Shown: positions 22,012 to 30,541 of the stretch, piece by piece
Layout of the letters: each line of letters opens with the position of its first letter
How positions within the stretch are numbered: the first letter of the stretch is position 1
Assembly (NCBI GenBank): GCA_028702535.1
Contig: JAQVOR010000017.1
Span: forward strand, 1 to 40,033
Origin: Bacteroidales bacterium
Lineage (GTDB): Bacteria > Bacteroidota > Bacteroidia > Bacteroidales > ML635J-15
Direction: 5' to 3'
DNA length: 40,033 bases
The notes under the pieces: generated by a model
Databases searched by the model: none
Told to the model about the DNA's origin: nothing
The model's input: only the letters and a program-made list of their open reading frames with translations
Position numbers and translations under genes: made by a program

Positions 22012-22179
22012 ATCAATCCTACTTAAATTAAACATAATTGCACAATCTTAATTTTAAAATTTTATCCACAATTTAATATCAGTTAAAGCAATATAATTGG
22101 ATTACTATAAATCTGAGTTCGACATATAGGATTTTAAACACAATTATTTTACAATCCCTAAAACTCTTATAGCTTTTTA

Positions 22180-22187
22180 TATCTTTG
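22180..22187 (+). promoter_or_regulatory. -7 promoter box for the MFS gene
   Basis: TATCTTTG fits TAnnTTTG, 16 nt before the GTG start at 22204. The leader would be about 10 nt, which supports use of that GTG. Confidence 0.6.
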
Positions 22188-22203
22188 TCAAAAATCACAA
22201 AAG

Positions 22204-23403
22204 GTGAAAGCATATAGTAAAAACATAAGCCTACTATATTTAATTAAAATTGCCAAATGGTTTATGTTGTATATGCCTATAATTGTACTTTTTTATCAAG
22301 AAAACGGGCTAAGTTTACGAGATGTTTTAACATTACAAGCAATATATTCGATTGCAATAATTGTACTCGAAATTCCCTCTGGCTATCTTGCCGATGTATG
22401 GGGCAGAAAAAACACAATTATCCTCGGTGCAATTTTAGGAACATTAGGATTTGCCGTTTACAGCTTTAGTTATGGTTTTTTAGGTTTTTTAATCGCCGAA
22501 TTAATACTTGGCATCGGTCAAAGTTTTATTAGCGGCAGCGATTCTGCATTGCTATACGATAGTTTAAAATTAAATAATAAAGAAAAACACTATATAAAAT
22601 ACGAAGGACGCATTTTATCAATTGGTAATTTTGCCGAAACTATTGCAGCGATTGCTGGAGGGTTTTTGGCAGAGATAAGTCTTCGCACACCTTTTTATTG
22701 GCAAACAGCAATTGCATTTATTGCTATTCCGGCAGCCATTATGCTCATAGAACCTTATCGTGTGCAACAAAATAAAAGTAAAGCTCTGGCACAAATATTA
22801 TCGATTGTTAAATTCTCCTTATTCAAATCAAGACATTTGTCTGTAAATATATTTTTCTCATCGATTATTGGATGTGCTACATTAACAATGGCTTGGTTTA
22901 TTCAGGCTTATTTAAAAGATGTTCAAAATTTCTCGGAATATCAAATTGGTATTGCTTGGTCTATACTGAACCTAAGCGTTGGAATTGCGACAATTTTTGC
23001 ATATAAACTTGAAAAATATTTTGGAAGTTTTTTAACATTATTACTTATCCTAATAATTATCAGTGGCTCATACATTTTTATTGGGATAACAGATTTAAAG
23101 ATTGTCTTTGTTATAATTTGGCTCTTTTATATAGCCCGAGGAGTTGCAACTCCAGTACTAAAAGACTACATCAACAGATTATGCAAACCCGAAATCAGAG
23201 CTACGGTTCTATCTGTCAGAAATTTTATTATTAGAATCTTCTTTGCGTGTTTCGGTCCTATGGTCGGTTGGATAGCCGATTTGTACTCCATACATACTGC
23301 ATTTATTTTAACAGGAATTATAATCTTAATTTCGGGTACAATTATGTTTGTAATTTACATTCCTTTTCTTATAAATAAATCATCGCAATCATCAATTGAT
23401 TAG
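22204..23403 (+). CDS. Major facilitator superfamily transporter
   Basis: A 399-aa inner-membrane transporter with about 12 helices. The MFS motif A appears after the second helix as GYLADVWGRKNTI. The first two helices, with the N-terminus inside and a short loop (LFYQENGLSLRDVL), resemble the drug or unknown-substrate transporters common in Firmicutes and Bacteroidetes. Substrate cannot be told. The GTG start at 22204 is supported by the promoter box 16 nt upstream and by the absence of a good ATG before the first helix. It is followed 113 nt later by the PlsC/GNAT fusion gene on the same strand. Confidence 0.9.
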   Translation: MKAYSKNISLLYLIKIAKWFMLYMPIIVLFYQENGLSLRDVLTLQAIYSIAIIVLEIPSGYLADVWGRKNTIILGAILGTLGFAVYSFSYGFLGFLIAELILGIGQSFISGSDSALLYDSLKLNNKEKHYIKYEGRILSIGNFAETIAAIAGGFLAEISLRTPFYWQTAIAFIAIPAAIMLIEPYRVQQNKSKALAQILSIVKFSLFKSRHLSVNIFFSSIIGCATLTMAWFIQAYLKDVQNFSEYQIGIAWSILNLSVGIATIFAYKLEKYFGSFLTLLLILIIISGSYIFIGITDLKIVFVIIWLFYIARGVATPVLKDYINRLCKPEIRATVLSVRNFIIRIFFACFGPMVGWIADLYSIHTAFILTGIIILISGTIMFVIYIPFLINKSSQSSID

Positions 23404-23516
23404 AGGCATAGCATCATTAAAAAGTCAAAGTATCACAACATCTTTTAAATATTTTTGTTTTTCTTCATTTTTAAGCTTAATTTTTGCATATTTGTAATCT
23501 TAAAAAAAAAATCAAG

Positions 23517-25265
23517 GTGTCCGAAAGAAAACATAAAATTGTTAGCAAAAAAGAGATCCAAAACGGACTAAAGCTCAAAGGTTTTTTTGGCGGTATTATT
23601 TCGGGTTTTATAATGTTTGTCTTCAGTGTTAACAGATTAAATAGAATGTATAATAAGTGTTATGCTGAAACGCCTAAAGAATTTACCGCAAATTGCCTTT
23701 CATATAAAAATATCAAATTGCTAAAAAACGATGAAGATATTAAATTAATTCCTAAAACAGGTCCTGTTGTATTTCTTTTTAATCATCCTTACGGTGGTTT
23801 AGATGCACTCGCAATCTCTAAAACTATTCTTGAACTTAGACCCGACACAAAATTCATAGCAAATTTCCTACTCCGAAGAATCGAGCCTATAGCTCCATAT
23901 CTATTCGAGGTCAACCCATTTGAAACACGTAAAAAAGATTTCTCAAGCCTTTCGGGACTTAAAGAAATGTATAAACATTTAGAAGACGGGTATGCGGTTT
24001 GTTTGCTTCCAGCAGGCGAGGTTTCAACAAGATATAAAGGCTCTAAAATCGTTGAAGACAGAGACTGGCAATCAAATATGATGAAACTAATTAAGGCTTA
24101 TGACACTCCAATAATTTCGGGATATATATCGGGTCAAAACTCCTGGCTATTCCACCTTATGGGTAAAATACACCCTGCTTTAAGAACAGCAATGTTGCCT
24201 CGTGAATTACTAAAGAAAAAAAACACCAGTATTTACATCAGATTTAGCGGTCATTTAACCAATAAAATTGTAAAGTCAGTTGATAACAACAAAGATTTAG
24301 CAGAAATTCTTAAAGCAAAAACTTATTGTCTTGCTGATGATTGTATGTTAAAAAGACATAAAGAAAGCAAAGATTCTCAAACCAAAGAAATAATACACGA
24401 AACTGAAAAGCAAGTTTTATCAAACGAGATAAAAGCGATTACCTCAAACAATTTACTTTTTAAAACAGATAATTATTTATGCTTTTTTGCTTCAACAAAA
24501 GAAATACCAAATATTTTTAGAGAAATTTCGCGGCTAAGAGAGATTACATTCCGTGCGATAGGCGAAGGTACTGGCAAAGAGTATGATACTGATACTTTTG
24601 ACCAGTATTACAAACACCTTTTTATCTGGGACGAAAATGAAAATTGCTTGGTGGGAGCATATCGCATAGGAATTGGATTGGATATTCTAAAAGAAAAAGG
24701 AGGTGACGGATTTTACATCAATACTCTTTTTAAACTGAAAAAAGATTTTATCCCTTATTTAGAAAAATCCATGGAAATGGGACGCTCATTTATTGTCCAA
24801 CAATATCAAAGAAAAGCACTACCACTATTTTTGCTGTGGAAAGGGATTTATTTTGTCACTCAGAAATACCCACAATACAAATACCTTATTGGCCCAGTAA
24901 GTATTTCAAGTTTATATTCGGAAAACTCTAAAATCCTAATGATTGAATATTTAAAGCGTAAACATCATTGGGATGAGTTAGCTCAAATGATAGAATGCAA
25001 AACACCATTTACTTACAAATTAAACCATTACCACGAAATTTTACTTAGTACTTTTGGTAAGGACATTTCAACATTAGATAGGTTAATAAGAGATATAGAC
25101 ATAAATGGTTTTGGAGTTCCAGTTTTGATTAAAAAATATTTGTCGCTTGGCGGAAAAATACTGGACTTTAATGTAGATCCCGATTTCAACTACTCAGTAG
25201 ATGGTTTTGTTGTATTGGATATTGATATAGTGTCTGAGGAAGTAATAAAATCATACAATAAATAA
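23517..25265 (+). CDS. Fused PlsC-type/GNAT-type acyltransferase (ornithine/glycine lipid synthesis type)
   Basis: A 582-aa two-domain protein. The N-terminal half is a PlsC-like lysolipid acyltransferase with NHPYGGLD (His90, Asp96), EVNPFETRKKDF and the later LLPAGEVS. The C-terminal half is an OlsB-type GNAT (Acetyltransf_5) with ISRLREITFRAIGEGTGKEY, then CLVGAYRIGIG and IVQQYQRKALPLFLLWKG. This layout is that of OlsF, in which the C-terminal domain N-acylates ornithine (or glycine) with a 3-hydroxy fatty acid and the N-terminal domain adds the second chain. Such aminolipids are common in Bacteroidetes. The GTG at 23517 (ending an AAG-rich leader) is chosen over an in-frame TTG at 23484. 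Which amino acid is used is not visible. Confidence 0.85.
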   Translation: MSERKHKIVSKKEIQNGLKLKGFFGGIISGFIMFVFSVNRLNRMYNKCYAETPKEFTANCLSYKNIKLLKNDEDIKLIPKTGPVVFLFNHPYGGLDALAISKTILELRPDTKFIANFLLRRIEPIAPYLFEVNPFETRKKDFSSLSGLKEMYKHLEDGYAVCLLPAGEVSTRYKGSKIVEDRDWQSNMMKLIKAYDTPIISGYISGQNSWLFHLMGKIHPALRTAMLPRELLKKKNTSIYIRFSGHLTNKIVKSVDNNKDLAEILKAKTYCLADDCMLKRHKESKDSQTKEIIHETEKQVLSNEIKAITSNNLLFKTDNYLCFFASTKEIPNIFREISRLREITFRAIGEGTGKEYDTDTFDQYYKHLFIWDENENCLVGAYRIGIGLDILKEKGGDGFYINTLFKLKKDFIPYLEKSMEMGRSFIVQQYQRKALPLFLLWKGIYFVTQKYPQYKYLIGPVSISSLYSENSKILMIEYLKRKHHWDELAQMIECKTPFTYKLNHYHEILLSTFGKDISTLDRLIRDIDINGFGVPVLIKKYLSLGGKILDFNVDPDFNYSVDGFVVLDIDIVSEEVIKSYNK

Positions 25266-25320
25266 ATCAAATACTTTTGAAAAGTTCATTCTTTGATTTG
25301 ATGTTTAAATTCAATATATT

Positions 25321-26454
25321 ATGGTAATAAGTCAAAAAATAAGCGGTTCGTTAATTGGATTTTTTAGCAATCTTGTTAAAACACATGGTGGGATTAATCT
25401 TGCTCAAGGCATTCCGGGTTTTCAACCACCTAAAGAACTAATCGAAATACTCAGCAAAACAATATGCGAAGATTTCCATCAATATGCTCCAGGATTAGGC
25501 AATCTAAAACTTAGAAACGAAATTCTAAAAATGTATCAAGAGGTAAACGCCGAAACAAGTTTATTCGTAACAAACGGAGCTACCGAGGCAATTTCTCTAA
25601 TTTACACTTATCTTAACAACAAATTAAAATCAAAACTAAATGTTTTAGCATTCTCGCCTGCCTACGAATCGTATATCCATTTACCAAAAATATTTGGCAA
25701 TAATTTTTACTCGGTGAGCACCAAAACTAATTCATATTTTGACAAAGACGAGTTGCTGAAAAGTATCTCTCAAAACAAAATAAAACTGATTTTTTTAGCC
25801 TCGCCAGGAAATCCTTACGGAAAGATTTTAACTAAAGACGAGTTTGATTTTTTGATTAATATTTGTAATACAAATAAGATATTTCTAATTATTGATGCAG
25901 TTTACAAAGACCTTTATCTAACCGAAGGAAAACCATATTATCCTACTGATAAAATTTCTGAATATATTTTTTACGTTAATAGCTTTTCAAAAAAATTCTC
26001 AATTACAGGTTGGCGTATAGGTTACTTCTTCTGTCATAATTCGCATGTCGAACAGATATCATACATTCACGATTACATCGGTTTATCAAGTCCCGCACCT
26101 TTTCAAGAAGCTCTTGCAAGATATCTCGAAGCTGGGAATACACAAAATTACATTGATGAAATTAAAAATGTGATTTTCGACAATATGGCGTTTGCGGAAA
26201 ATTTGCTTAACGCGAATAACTTTAACTGCTTACCAACAGACGGAGGCTATTTTATTTGGGCAAAACTTCCTGCAAACTTCAATGATGGACTACAATTTGG
26301 ACTCGATCTCTACGAAAAACATCAAACAGCCATAATTCCTGGACAACATTTTGGCGAAGAATGGAAACAGTACATTAGAATTAATATCGCCCGAGAAAAA
26401 GAAGAATTTGACAAGGGAATTAAAAATATTATCAAGTTCGTTCAAAATTCATAA
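25321..26454 (+). CDS. Class I/II aminotransferase (methionine/aromatic type)
   Basis: A 377-aa fold-type I PLP enzyme. The start has INLAQGIPGFQPPKELIEIL, then HQYAPGLGNLKLRNEI, the PLP-contact NGATEAIS, LASPGNPYGKIL with the conserved Asn, DAVYKDL (Asp contacting the pyridine N) and the PLP-lysine motif SFSKKFSITGWRIGY. The C-terminal arginine for the carboxylate is in YIRINIA. This pattern is closest to the YbdL (methionine) and kynurenine aminotransferases. It lies 55 nt after the acyltransferase gene, possibly in the same unit. The preferred substrate cannot be assigned. Confidence 0.9.
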   Translation: MVISQKISGSLIGFFSNLVKTHGGINLAQGIPGFQPPKELIEILSKTICEDFHQYAPGLGNLKLRNEILKMYQEVNAETSLFVTNGATEAISLIYTYLNNKLKSKLNVLAFSPAYESYIHLPKIFGNNFYSVSTKTNSYFDKDELLKSISQNKIKLIFLASPGNPYGKILTKDEFDFLINICNTNKIFLIIDAVYKDLYLTEGKPYYPTDKISEYIFYVNSFSKKFSITGWRIGYFFCHNSHVEQISYIHDYIGLSSPAPFQEALARYLEAGNTQNYIDEIKNVIFDNMAFAENLLNANNFNCLPTDGGYFIWAKLPANFNDGLQFGLDLYEKHQTAIIPGQHFGEEWKQYIRINIAREKEEFDKGIKNIIKFVQNS

Positions 26455-26478
26455 AAAACCTACACTTTATTCTTCGTA

Positions 26479-26520
26479 TTAAACAATTTTGTTTAATTTT
26501 ATGTTATATACATTAAACAA
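26479..26520 (+). promoter_or_regulatory. Candidate operator of the MerR/B12 regulator
   Basis: TTAAACAATTTTGTTTAA (26479-26496) has 8-bp arms with a 2-bp centre. A third half-site TTAAACAA follows at 26513-26520, just upstream of the regulator ATG at 26537. Multiple half-sites before its own gene fit an autoregulated MerR-family repressor binding as a multimer. No TAnnTTTG box is seen in this short gap. Inference. Confidence 0.45.
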
Positions 26521-26536
26521 ACAATGAAATTAGTTT

Positions 26537-27436
26537 ATGAAAGCTAAAAATATTGATAATATCAAGATTGTCAGCAAACAATACTACACAATAAAAGATT
26601 TAGAATTAATCTCTGGTATCAAGGCACACACAATAAGAATTTGGGAACAAAGATACAATGCTTTAGAGCCAAACCGAACAGAAACTAACATAAGATATTA
26701 TACTGATAATGATTTAAAGAAACTTTTGAATATTGGCATATTAATAAAATTAGGTTACAAAATATCCCAATTAAGCAAATACAACGGCAATGAGCTTAAC
26801 ACATTAGTACTTAGCAAATACAGCACAATCAAAAAATCTCTTATTGAACCACTAATCATAAATATGATAAACTTTGATGCTTTAGAATTTATGAAAATAC
26901 TTGAAGATAACATAGCATCTGATGGTTTTGAAAGCACAATTGAATTACTCATTTATCCACTTATTGATAGAATTGGGATGCTTTGGCAAACAAATTCAAT
27001 TACGCCAGCACACGAGCATTTTGTCTCAAATCTTTTGAAACAGAAACTTTTTGCAGAAATAGATAAGTTACCAAAAATCACAAACCACAAATCGGAGTAT
27101 CTACTATTTCTTCCCGAAAATGAATATCACGAATTGGGTCTGCTATATTCCTATTATTTGCTTAAATCAAGAGGAGAAAGCCCAGTTTACATTGGTCAAA
27201 ACGTACCAACAATTGATGTCATAAAGACAGCCAACATACTGCATTGCAAATATTTAGTTTGTTTTTTTGTTTCAAAGATATCACAAAAAGATGCAAATAA
27301 TATTCTCAAAGACCTTTTAGAAAATACTACTGACACAACAATACTTGTAGCTGGCTCTGATATAATCTTAAAAAATGTTTTTAATAATGATAGAGTTAAA
27401 AAGCTTGAAAATCCAGAATCGTTAAAAGATTATTAA
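26537..27436 (+). CDS. MerR-family regulator with cobalamin-binding domain (CarH/LitR-like)
   Basis: A 299-aa regulator. Residues about 16-85 form a MerR-type winged helix (TIKDLELISGIKAHTIRIWE, RYNALEPNRTETNIRYYTD). Residues 100-175 form the four-helix B12 cap and hold the CarH motif W-x9-EH (Trp150, Glu160, His161 in LWQTNSITPAHEHF). Residues 185-299 form the B12-binding Rossmann domain with E-x-H-x-x-G (EYHELG), where His198 would be the lower cobalt ligand. CarH/LitR proteins repress light-inducible genes in the dark with adenosylcobalamin bound. Position 151, next to Trp150, is Gln, whereas the light-state histidine of Thermus CarH sits at that place. No carotenoid gene is nearby. A candidate operator lies directly upstream. 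Confidence 0.85.
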   Translation: MKAKNIDNIKIVSKQYYTIKDLELISGIKAHTIRIWEQRYNALEPNRTETNIRYYTDNDLKKLLNIGILIKLGYKISQLSKYNGNELNTLVLSKYSTIKKSLIEPLIINMINFDALEFMKILEDNIASDGFESTIELLIYPLIDRIGMLWQTNSITPAHEHFVSNLLKQKLFAEIDKLPKITNHKSEYLLFLPENEYHELGLLYSYYLLKSRGESPVYIGQNVPTIDVIKTANILHCKYLVCFFVSKISQKDANNILKDLLENTTDTTILVAGSDIILKNVFNNDRVKKLENPESLKDY

Positions 27437-27478
27437 CCTACCGTATTACTGCAAACCGAATATGGCAGAAACCGCAAG

Positions 27479-28063
27479 TTACAGGGCGTTTGTTTCTGCA
27501 TAAGGTTCACCATTTTCGTTTCGTCTAACAGTTATTTCTTTTATTGCATAAGGAGTTGACCTATATTGATTCTCAAACAATTGAAAACGGAAAATTAACT
27601 TTTTTGGATACATAACCATTACAGTCGATATGCCTTGTTCAAAATTATCGGCAATGGCTATTGAAAAATAGTAATCATAAGTTTTATAACGAGCAACTGC
27701 CAATTTTGCAAGCGTATCGGGAAAATTATTCCAAACATTTTCAGGAATTTCTATTTGCTGAGTCATCGGTTTTCCATTCCAGTTATCGTCACTAGGGAGC
27801 TCTATATATCTGCCAATTGTATGTGTCTGTTTTGTTGTATTTTCCTCGCTAATATTCTTGTCTTTGACGATGGTTTGATTTTGTATTATACATTTTATAG
27901 TATCTTCTATCTGATTTTTTACTAAATTAGTATCCTCTATGATTGCTATAGCTATGTCATTATTTGAAGGAATGATCGAATTTGACAGTTCATTTTTTGT
28001 CGAACTATCGCAGCCCAACAATAATATTAACATTGATATTATTGTAATTAGTCGTATCATCAT
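27479..28063 (-). CDS. Hypothetical lipoprotein (194 aa)
   Basis: A protein of unknown family with a lipoprotein signal (MIRLITIISMLILLLGC; Cys18). A low-complexity Ser/Asn/Thr linker extends to about residue 80, and a compact C-terminal domain follows, including IELPSDDNWNGKPMTQQIEI, FPDTLAKLAVARYKTYDYYF and AIKEITVRRNENGEPYAE. It is therefore anchored at the inner or outer membrane and faces the periplasm or surface. It converges on the MerR-type gene (42 nt apart), and its promoter side is close to the IS982 insertion. No function is suggested. Confidence 0.75.
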   Translation of the reverse strand: MMIRLITIISMLILLLGCDSSTKNELSNSIIPSNNDIAIAIIEDTNLVKNQIEDTIKCIIQNQTIVKDKNISEENTTKQTHTIGRYIELPSDDNWNGKPMTQQIEIPENVWNNFPDTLAKLAVARYKTYDYYFSIAIADNFEQGISTVMVMYPKKLIFRFQLFENQYRSTPYAIKEITVRRNENGEPYAETNAL

Positions 28064-28210
28064 CTTTTAAATACCCTATATTAAGTTTGTAGAAATATTT
28101 AAATCCTACAAAAATACCAAATATTGAAATAATTATATCGTTCATGGCATACTTTATTGTAAAATTTCATATTCCTACTGGCGGCTTATTTACAATAACT
28201 CTAGTTAATA

Positions 28211-29265
28211 ATGCGAATCAAGGGTTAAAATATTAAGTTAATAAAAGCAGCAGCTAATTTTCCAAAGACATGAACCATCAAACCTTTAGTTGATCTAACT
28301 TTGCTAGCCCTTTGAAAATCTGTCTTTTCAATAAGCCAGTTGAAAAACCCTTCAATTGGTTGTCTCACTTTTGATACAGCTTTTGAATATAAATCATTAA
28401 ATGCCCTATCCCGTTGTTTATCCTGCTCTGTCTGACCTTTTATGGATTTTACAGGTGTTAACATAACAGAACCTTTGCTCTTTTCAAGGTCTACAAAGAA
28501 ATCTTTATTGCAATAAATCTTATCTCCCCAAAAGCACCTGTCTGTAATTGATGACCACGCATCTTTAAATACATATAAGTCGTTTACAGATGCAGAAGTG
28601 ACAAGTAGTTGTTCTGGGAACGGCAATTTATCTATTCGTCGAAATGCTAAGGCATGAAATTTTAATCCATGATAATACATTCCCTTACTTGAGCAAATAC
28701 TTTTATTTACAATTTCTGTTGCAACTTTTGGGGTTCTCTTTCCAGAACATGTAATAATTGGCATTGAATCTAATAGACTTTGGTCTTTACAACAATCTGT
28801 TGGCACATATTCCTCAAGCAAGGATTTTGCAAGCAACTTAAATGCTTCAGATAATCTGTTTATTCTATTGTTAAATGCAGCATAGCTAACAAGATTAGGA
28901 AACCATGAAAGTAAATAATCATTTGCAAATTGATGAATCTGCTTTATTTTAAAACGTTGCTTCTCATGTACGGCAAACAAATAAATTGTCATAATTTCTT
29001 GATCGGTAAATATTGGCTTGTCATTGTTGCTGAATCGTTCGCAATAATATTTTAAATCTTCTTCGTATCTTTTGCAGACATAAAAGTAAATTTCTATTAA
29101 CTTTGTAATCTTAAGCTCGGGAATCATATCTTTAAATGTTTTGTGAATAATACATCTAAGATACTGATTCTCAGGCTTTTGTCCTAATTTTTATAGGGCT
29201 ATTTTATTGATAATCAGAGGTTTATATCAACACCCGATTGTTGATATCCAACCCTTGATTCGCAT
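28211..29265 (-). mobile_element. Complete IS982-family insertion sequence
   Basis: A 1,055-bp element with perfect 16-bp terminal inverted repeats (ATGCGAATCAAGGGTT at 28211-28226 and its complement at 29250-29265), one transposase gene, and a direct repeat TAATA on both sides (28206-28210 and 29266-29270), the likely target-site duplication. Intact ends, frame and duplication suggest a recent and possibly active copy. It lies in the gap between the hypothetical lipoprotein and the GT9 gene and does not break a recognisable gene. Confidence 0.93.
28225..29127 (-). CDS. IS982-family transposase
   Basis: A 300-aa transposase with a DDE-type core. Family markers are the N-terminal FTDQEIMTIYLFAVHEKQRF, a middle LLDSMPIITCSGKR (first catalytic Asp; the DSxPxxxC pattern is typical of IS982), then SKGMYYHGLKFHALAF, a second Asp in WGDKIYCNKDF and the C-terminal RQPIEGFFNWLIEKTDFQRA containing the Glu. 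Length is normal and the frame is intact. The stop codon lies at the inner edge of the left terminal repeat. Confidence 0.94.
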   Translation of the reverse strand: MIPELKITKLIEIYFYVCKRYEEDLKYYCERFSNNDKPIFTDQEIMTIYLFAVHEKQRFKIKQIHQFANDYLLSWFPNLVSYAAFNNRINRLSEAFKLLAKSLLEEYVPTDCCKDQSLLDSMPIITCSGKRTPKVATEIVNKSICSSKGMYYHGLKFHALAFRRIDKLPFPEQLLVTSASVNDLYVFKDAWSSITDRCFWGDKIYCNKDFFVDLEKSKGSVMLTPVKSIKGQTEQDKQRDRAFNDLYSKAVSKVRQPIEGFFNWLIEKTDFQRASKVRSTKGLMVHVFGKLAAAFINLIF

Positions 29266-29335
29266 TAATAATTCTCGAAGATAAAACTAAGTTTTCAAAG
29301 CACGCATGGTTTTCATTAAAAAAACAGCAATTTTT

Positions 29336-30541
29336 TTACCGATTTACCATTCCAAGAACTTTATTTTCGTATGAATAAACAAATTTAGAATTCTCGATTT
29401 TAGGATTTTGATTATTTAAAATTTGGTCAACAATCTTTACAACTTCATCGCAAGAAATAAGATTCATACAGGAATTATTTCCTTTACAAGGTGGAGTTTC
29501 AAAATCGTGAACACAAGGGCTGCAATAAATTGGTTTATAAATTGGATATGCATTTTTACTAATACCATATTGTTCTGGAGAACATGGACCAAAAAAACAA
29601 ATTACTGGAGTATTTGATGAAAATGCAATATGCATAGGACCAGTATCATTTGTAATCATCAGTTTTGCATTTGCAATAATACTGATAAGCTCATCAAGAG
29701 ATGTTTTTCCTGATGTATCAATAAGTCTTTTATTAGAAAATTCTTTTGAGATTTCACCTGTATATTCAATTTCATCTTTGCTTCCAATAAGCAAAATATC
29801 CAATTCTTGATATTTATCCAACATATAACTTATAAGGTCTATAAAATTTTGTTTCCCCCATCTTCGCTCTAATCTTAAGTCTGACGCATTAGGATTAATA
29901 ACAATATAATTATCAGATAGTTTTTTTGGCTGCAATCCTTTACTTGCAAAATTATAAAGGCTTAAATCCTCTGTTTCACAATCAAGAATTTTAGACAATT
30001 GAAGATACGCTTTTGATACTGGCACACGAGTATTAAAGAACATCATATGCGTGTAAATTCCCATTCTGAAAGTACTTGATCTTAAATAAAATCCGATTCT
30101 ATTTTTAGACAATGAAAAAGTTGTAAAAATGGTACTGTAATCGGAATATATTTCAAGGTCAAAATAAACTTCAGGATGCTTTTTTATCAGAAAAAACAAT
30201 GCTGAGAAATTTGTCCAAATGAATTTAAATAAGCCGCTGTCATCAACAACTACAACTGTATCAATCAAATTTATTTTTTTTAAGAAGGCCTCGTTTGATT
30301 TTGAGCTAACATATATTATTTCGGCGGAGGGAAATTTCTTTCGTAATGCTTGTAACATCGGCGTTGATTGTATAATACTGCCCATACCCTTAAATTTACA
30401 TACTGCGATTGTTTTAAAATCCTTATCAAGATTATGGTTGATACGTGCAATTTTACCGACAATCCGGACCAAAAAATTTAGCAAGTATGCGAAAGGCTTA
30501 GCAATAGATTTGTCTATAAATAATTTAGTTCTAGTATTCAT
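29336..30541 (-). CDS. Glycosyltransferase family 9 (heptosyltransferase-like)
   Basis: A 401-aa GT9 protein of the ADP-heptose:LPS heptosyltransferase family. Typical segments are the N-terminal VCKFKGMGSIIQSTPMLQAL, then INPNASDLRLERRWG and the donor motif ITNDTGPMHIAFSSNTPVIC followed by FGPCSPEQYG. A cysteine-rich tail segment (YCSPCVHDF, CKGNNSCMNLISC) is common in GT9 proteins of this type. It acts at the cytoplasmic face on LPS core or a similar glycolipid. The ATG at 30541 is preferred to the one at 30565 because it gives a shorter overlap (11 nt) with the upstream membrane-protein gene; the two genes form one unit. Confidence 0.88.
   Translation of the reverse strand: MNTRTKLFIDKSIAKPFAYLLNFLVRIVGKIARINHNLDKDFKTIAVCKFKGMGSIIQSTPMLQALRKKFPSAEIIYVSSKSNEAFLKKINLIDTVVVVDDSGLFKFIWTNFSALFFLIKKHPEVYFDLEIYSDYSTIFTTFSLSKNRIGFYLRSSTFRMGIYTHMMFFNTRVPVSKAYLQLSKILDCETEDLSLYNFASKGLQPKKLSDNYIVINPNASDLRLERRWGKQNFIDLISYMLDKYQELDILLIGSKDEIEYTGEISKEFSNKRLIDTSGKTSLDELISIIANAKLMITNDTGPMHIAFSSNTPVICFFGPCSPEQYGISKNAYPIYKPIYCSPCVHDFETPPCKGNNSCMNLISCDEVVKIVDQILNNQNPKIENSKFVYSYENKVLGMVNR

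Noticed and set aside
28144..28236. 30-codon frame running into the left end of the insertion sequence
   Set aside because: It is short, has no known family and depends on bases of the element. The rebuilt pre-insertion frame is only 26 codons.
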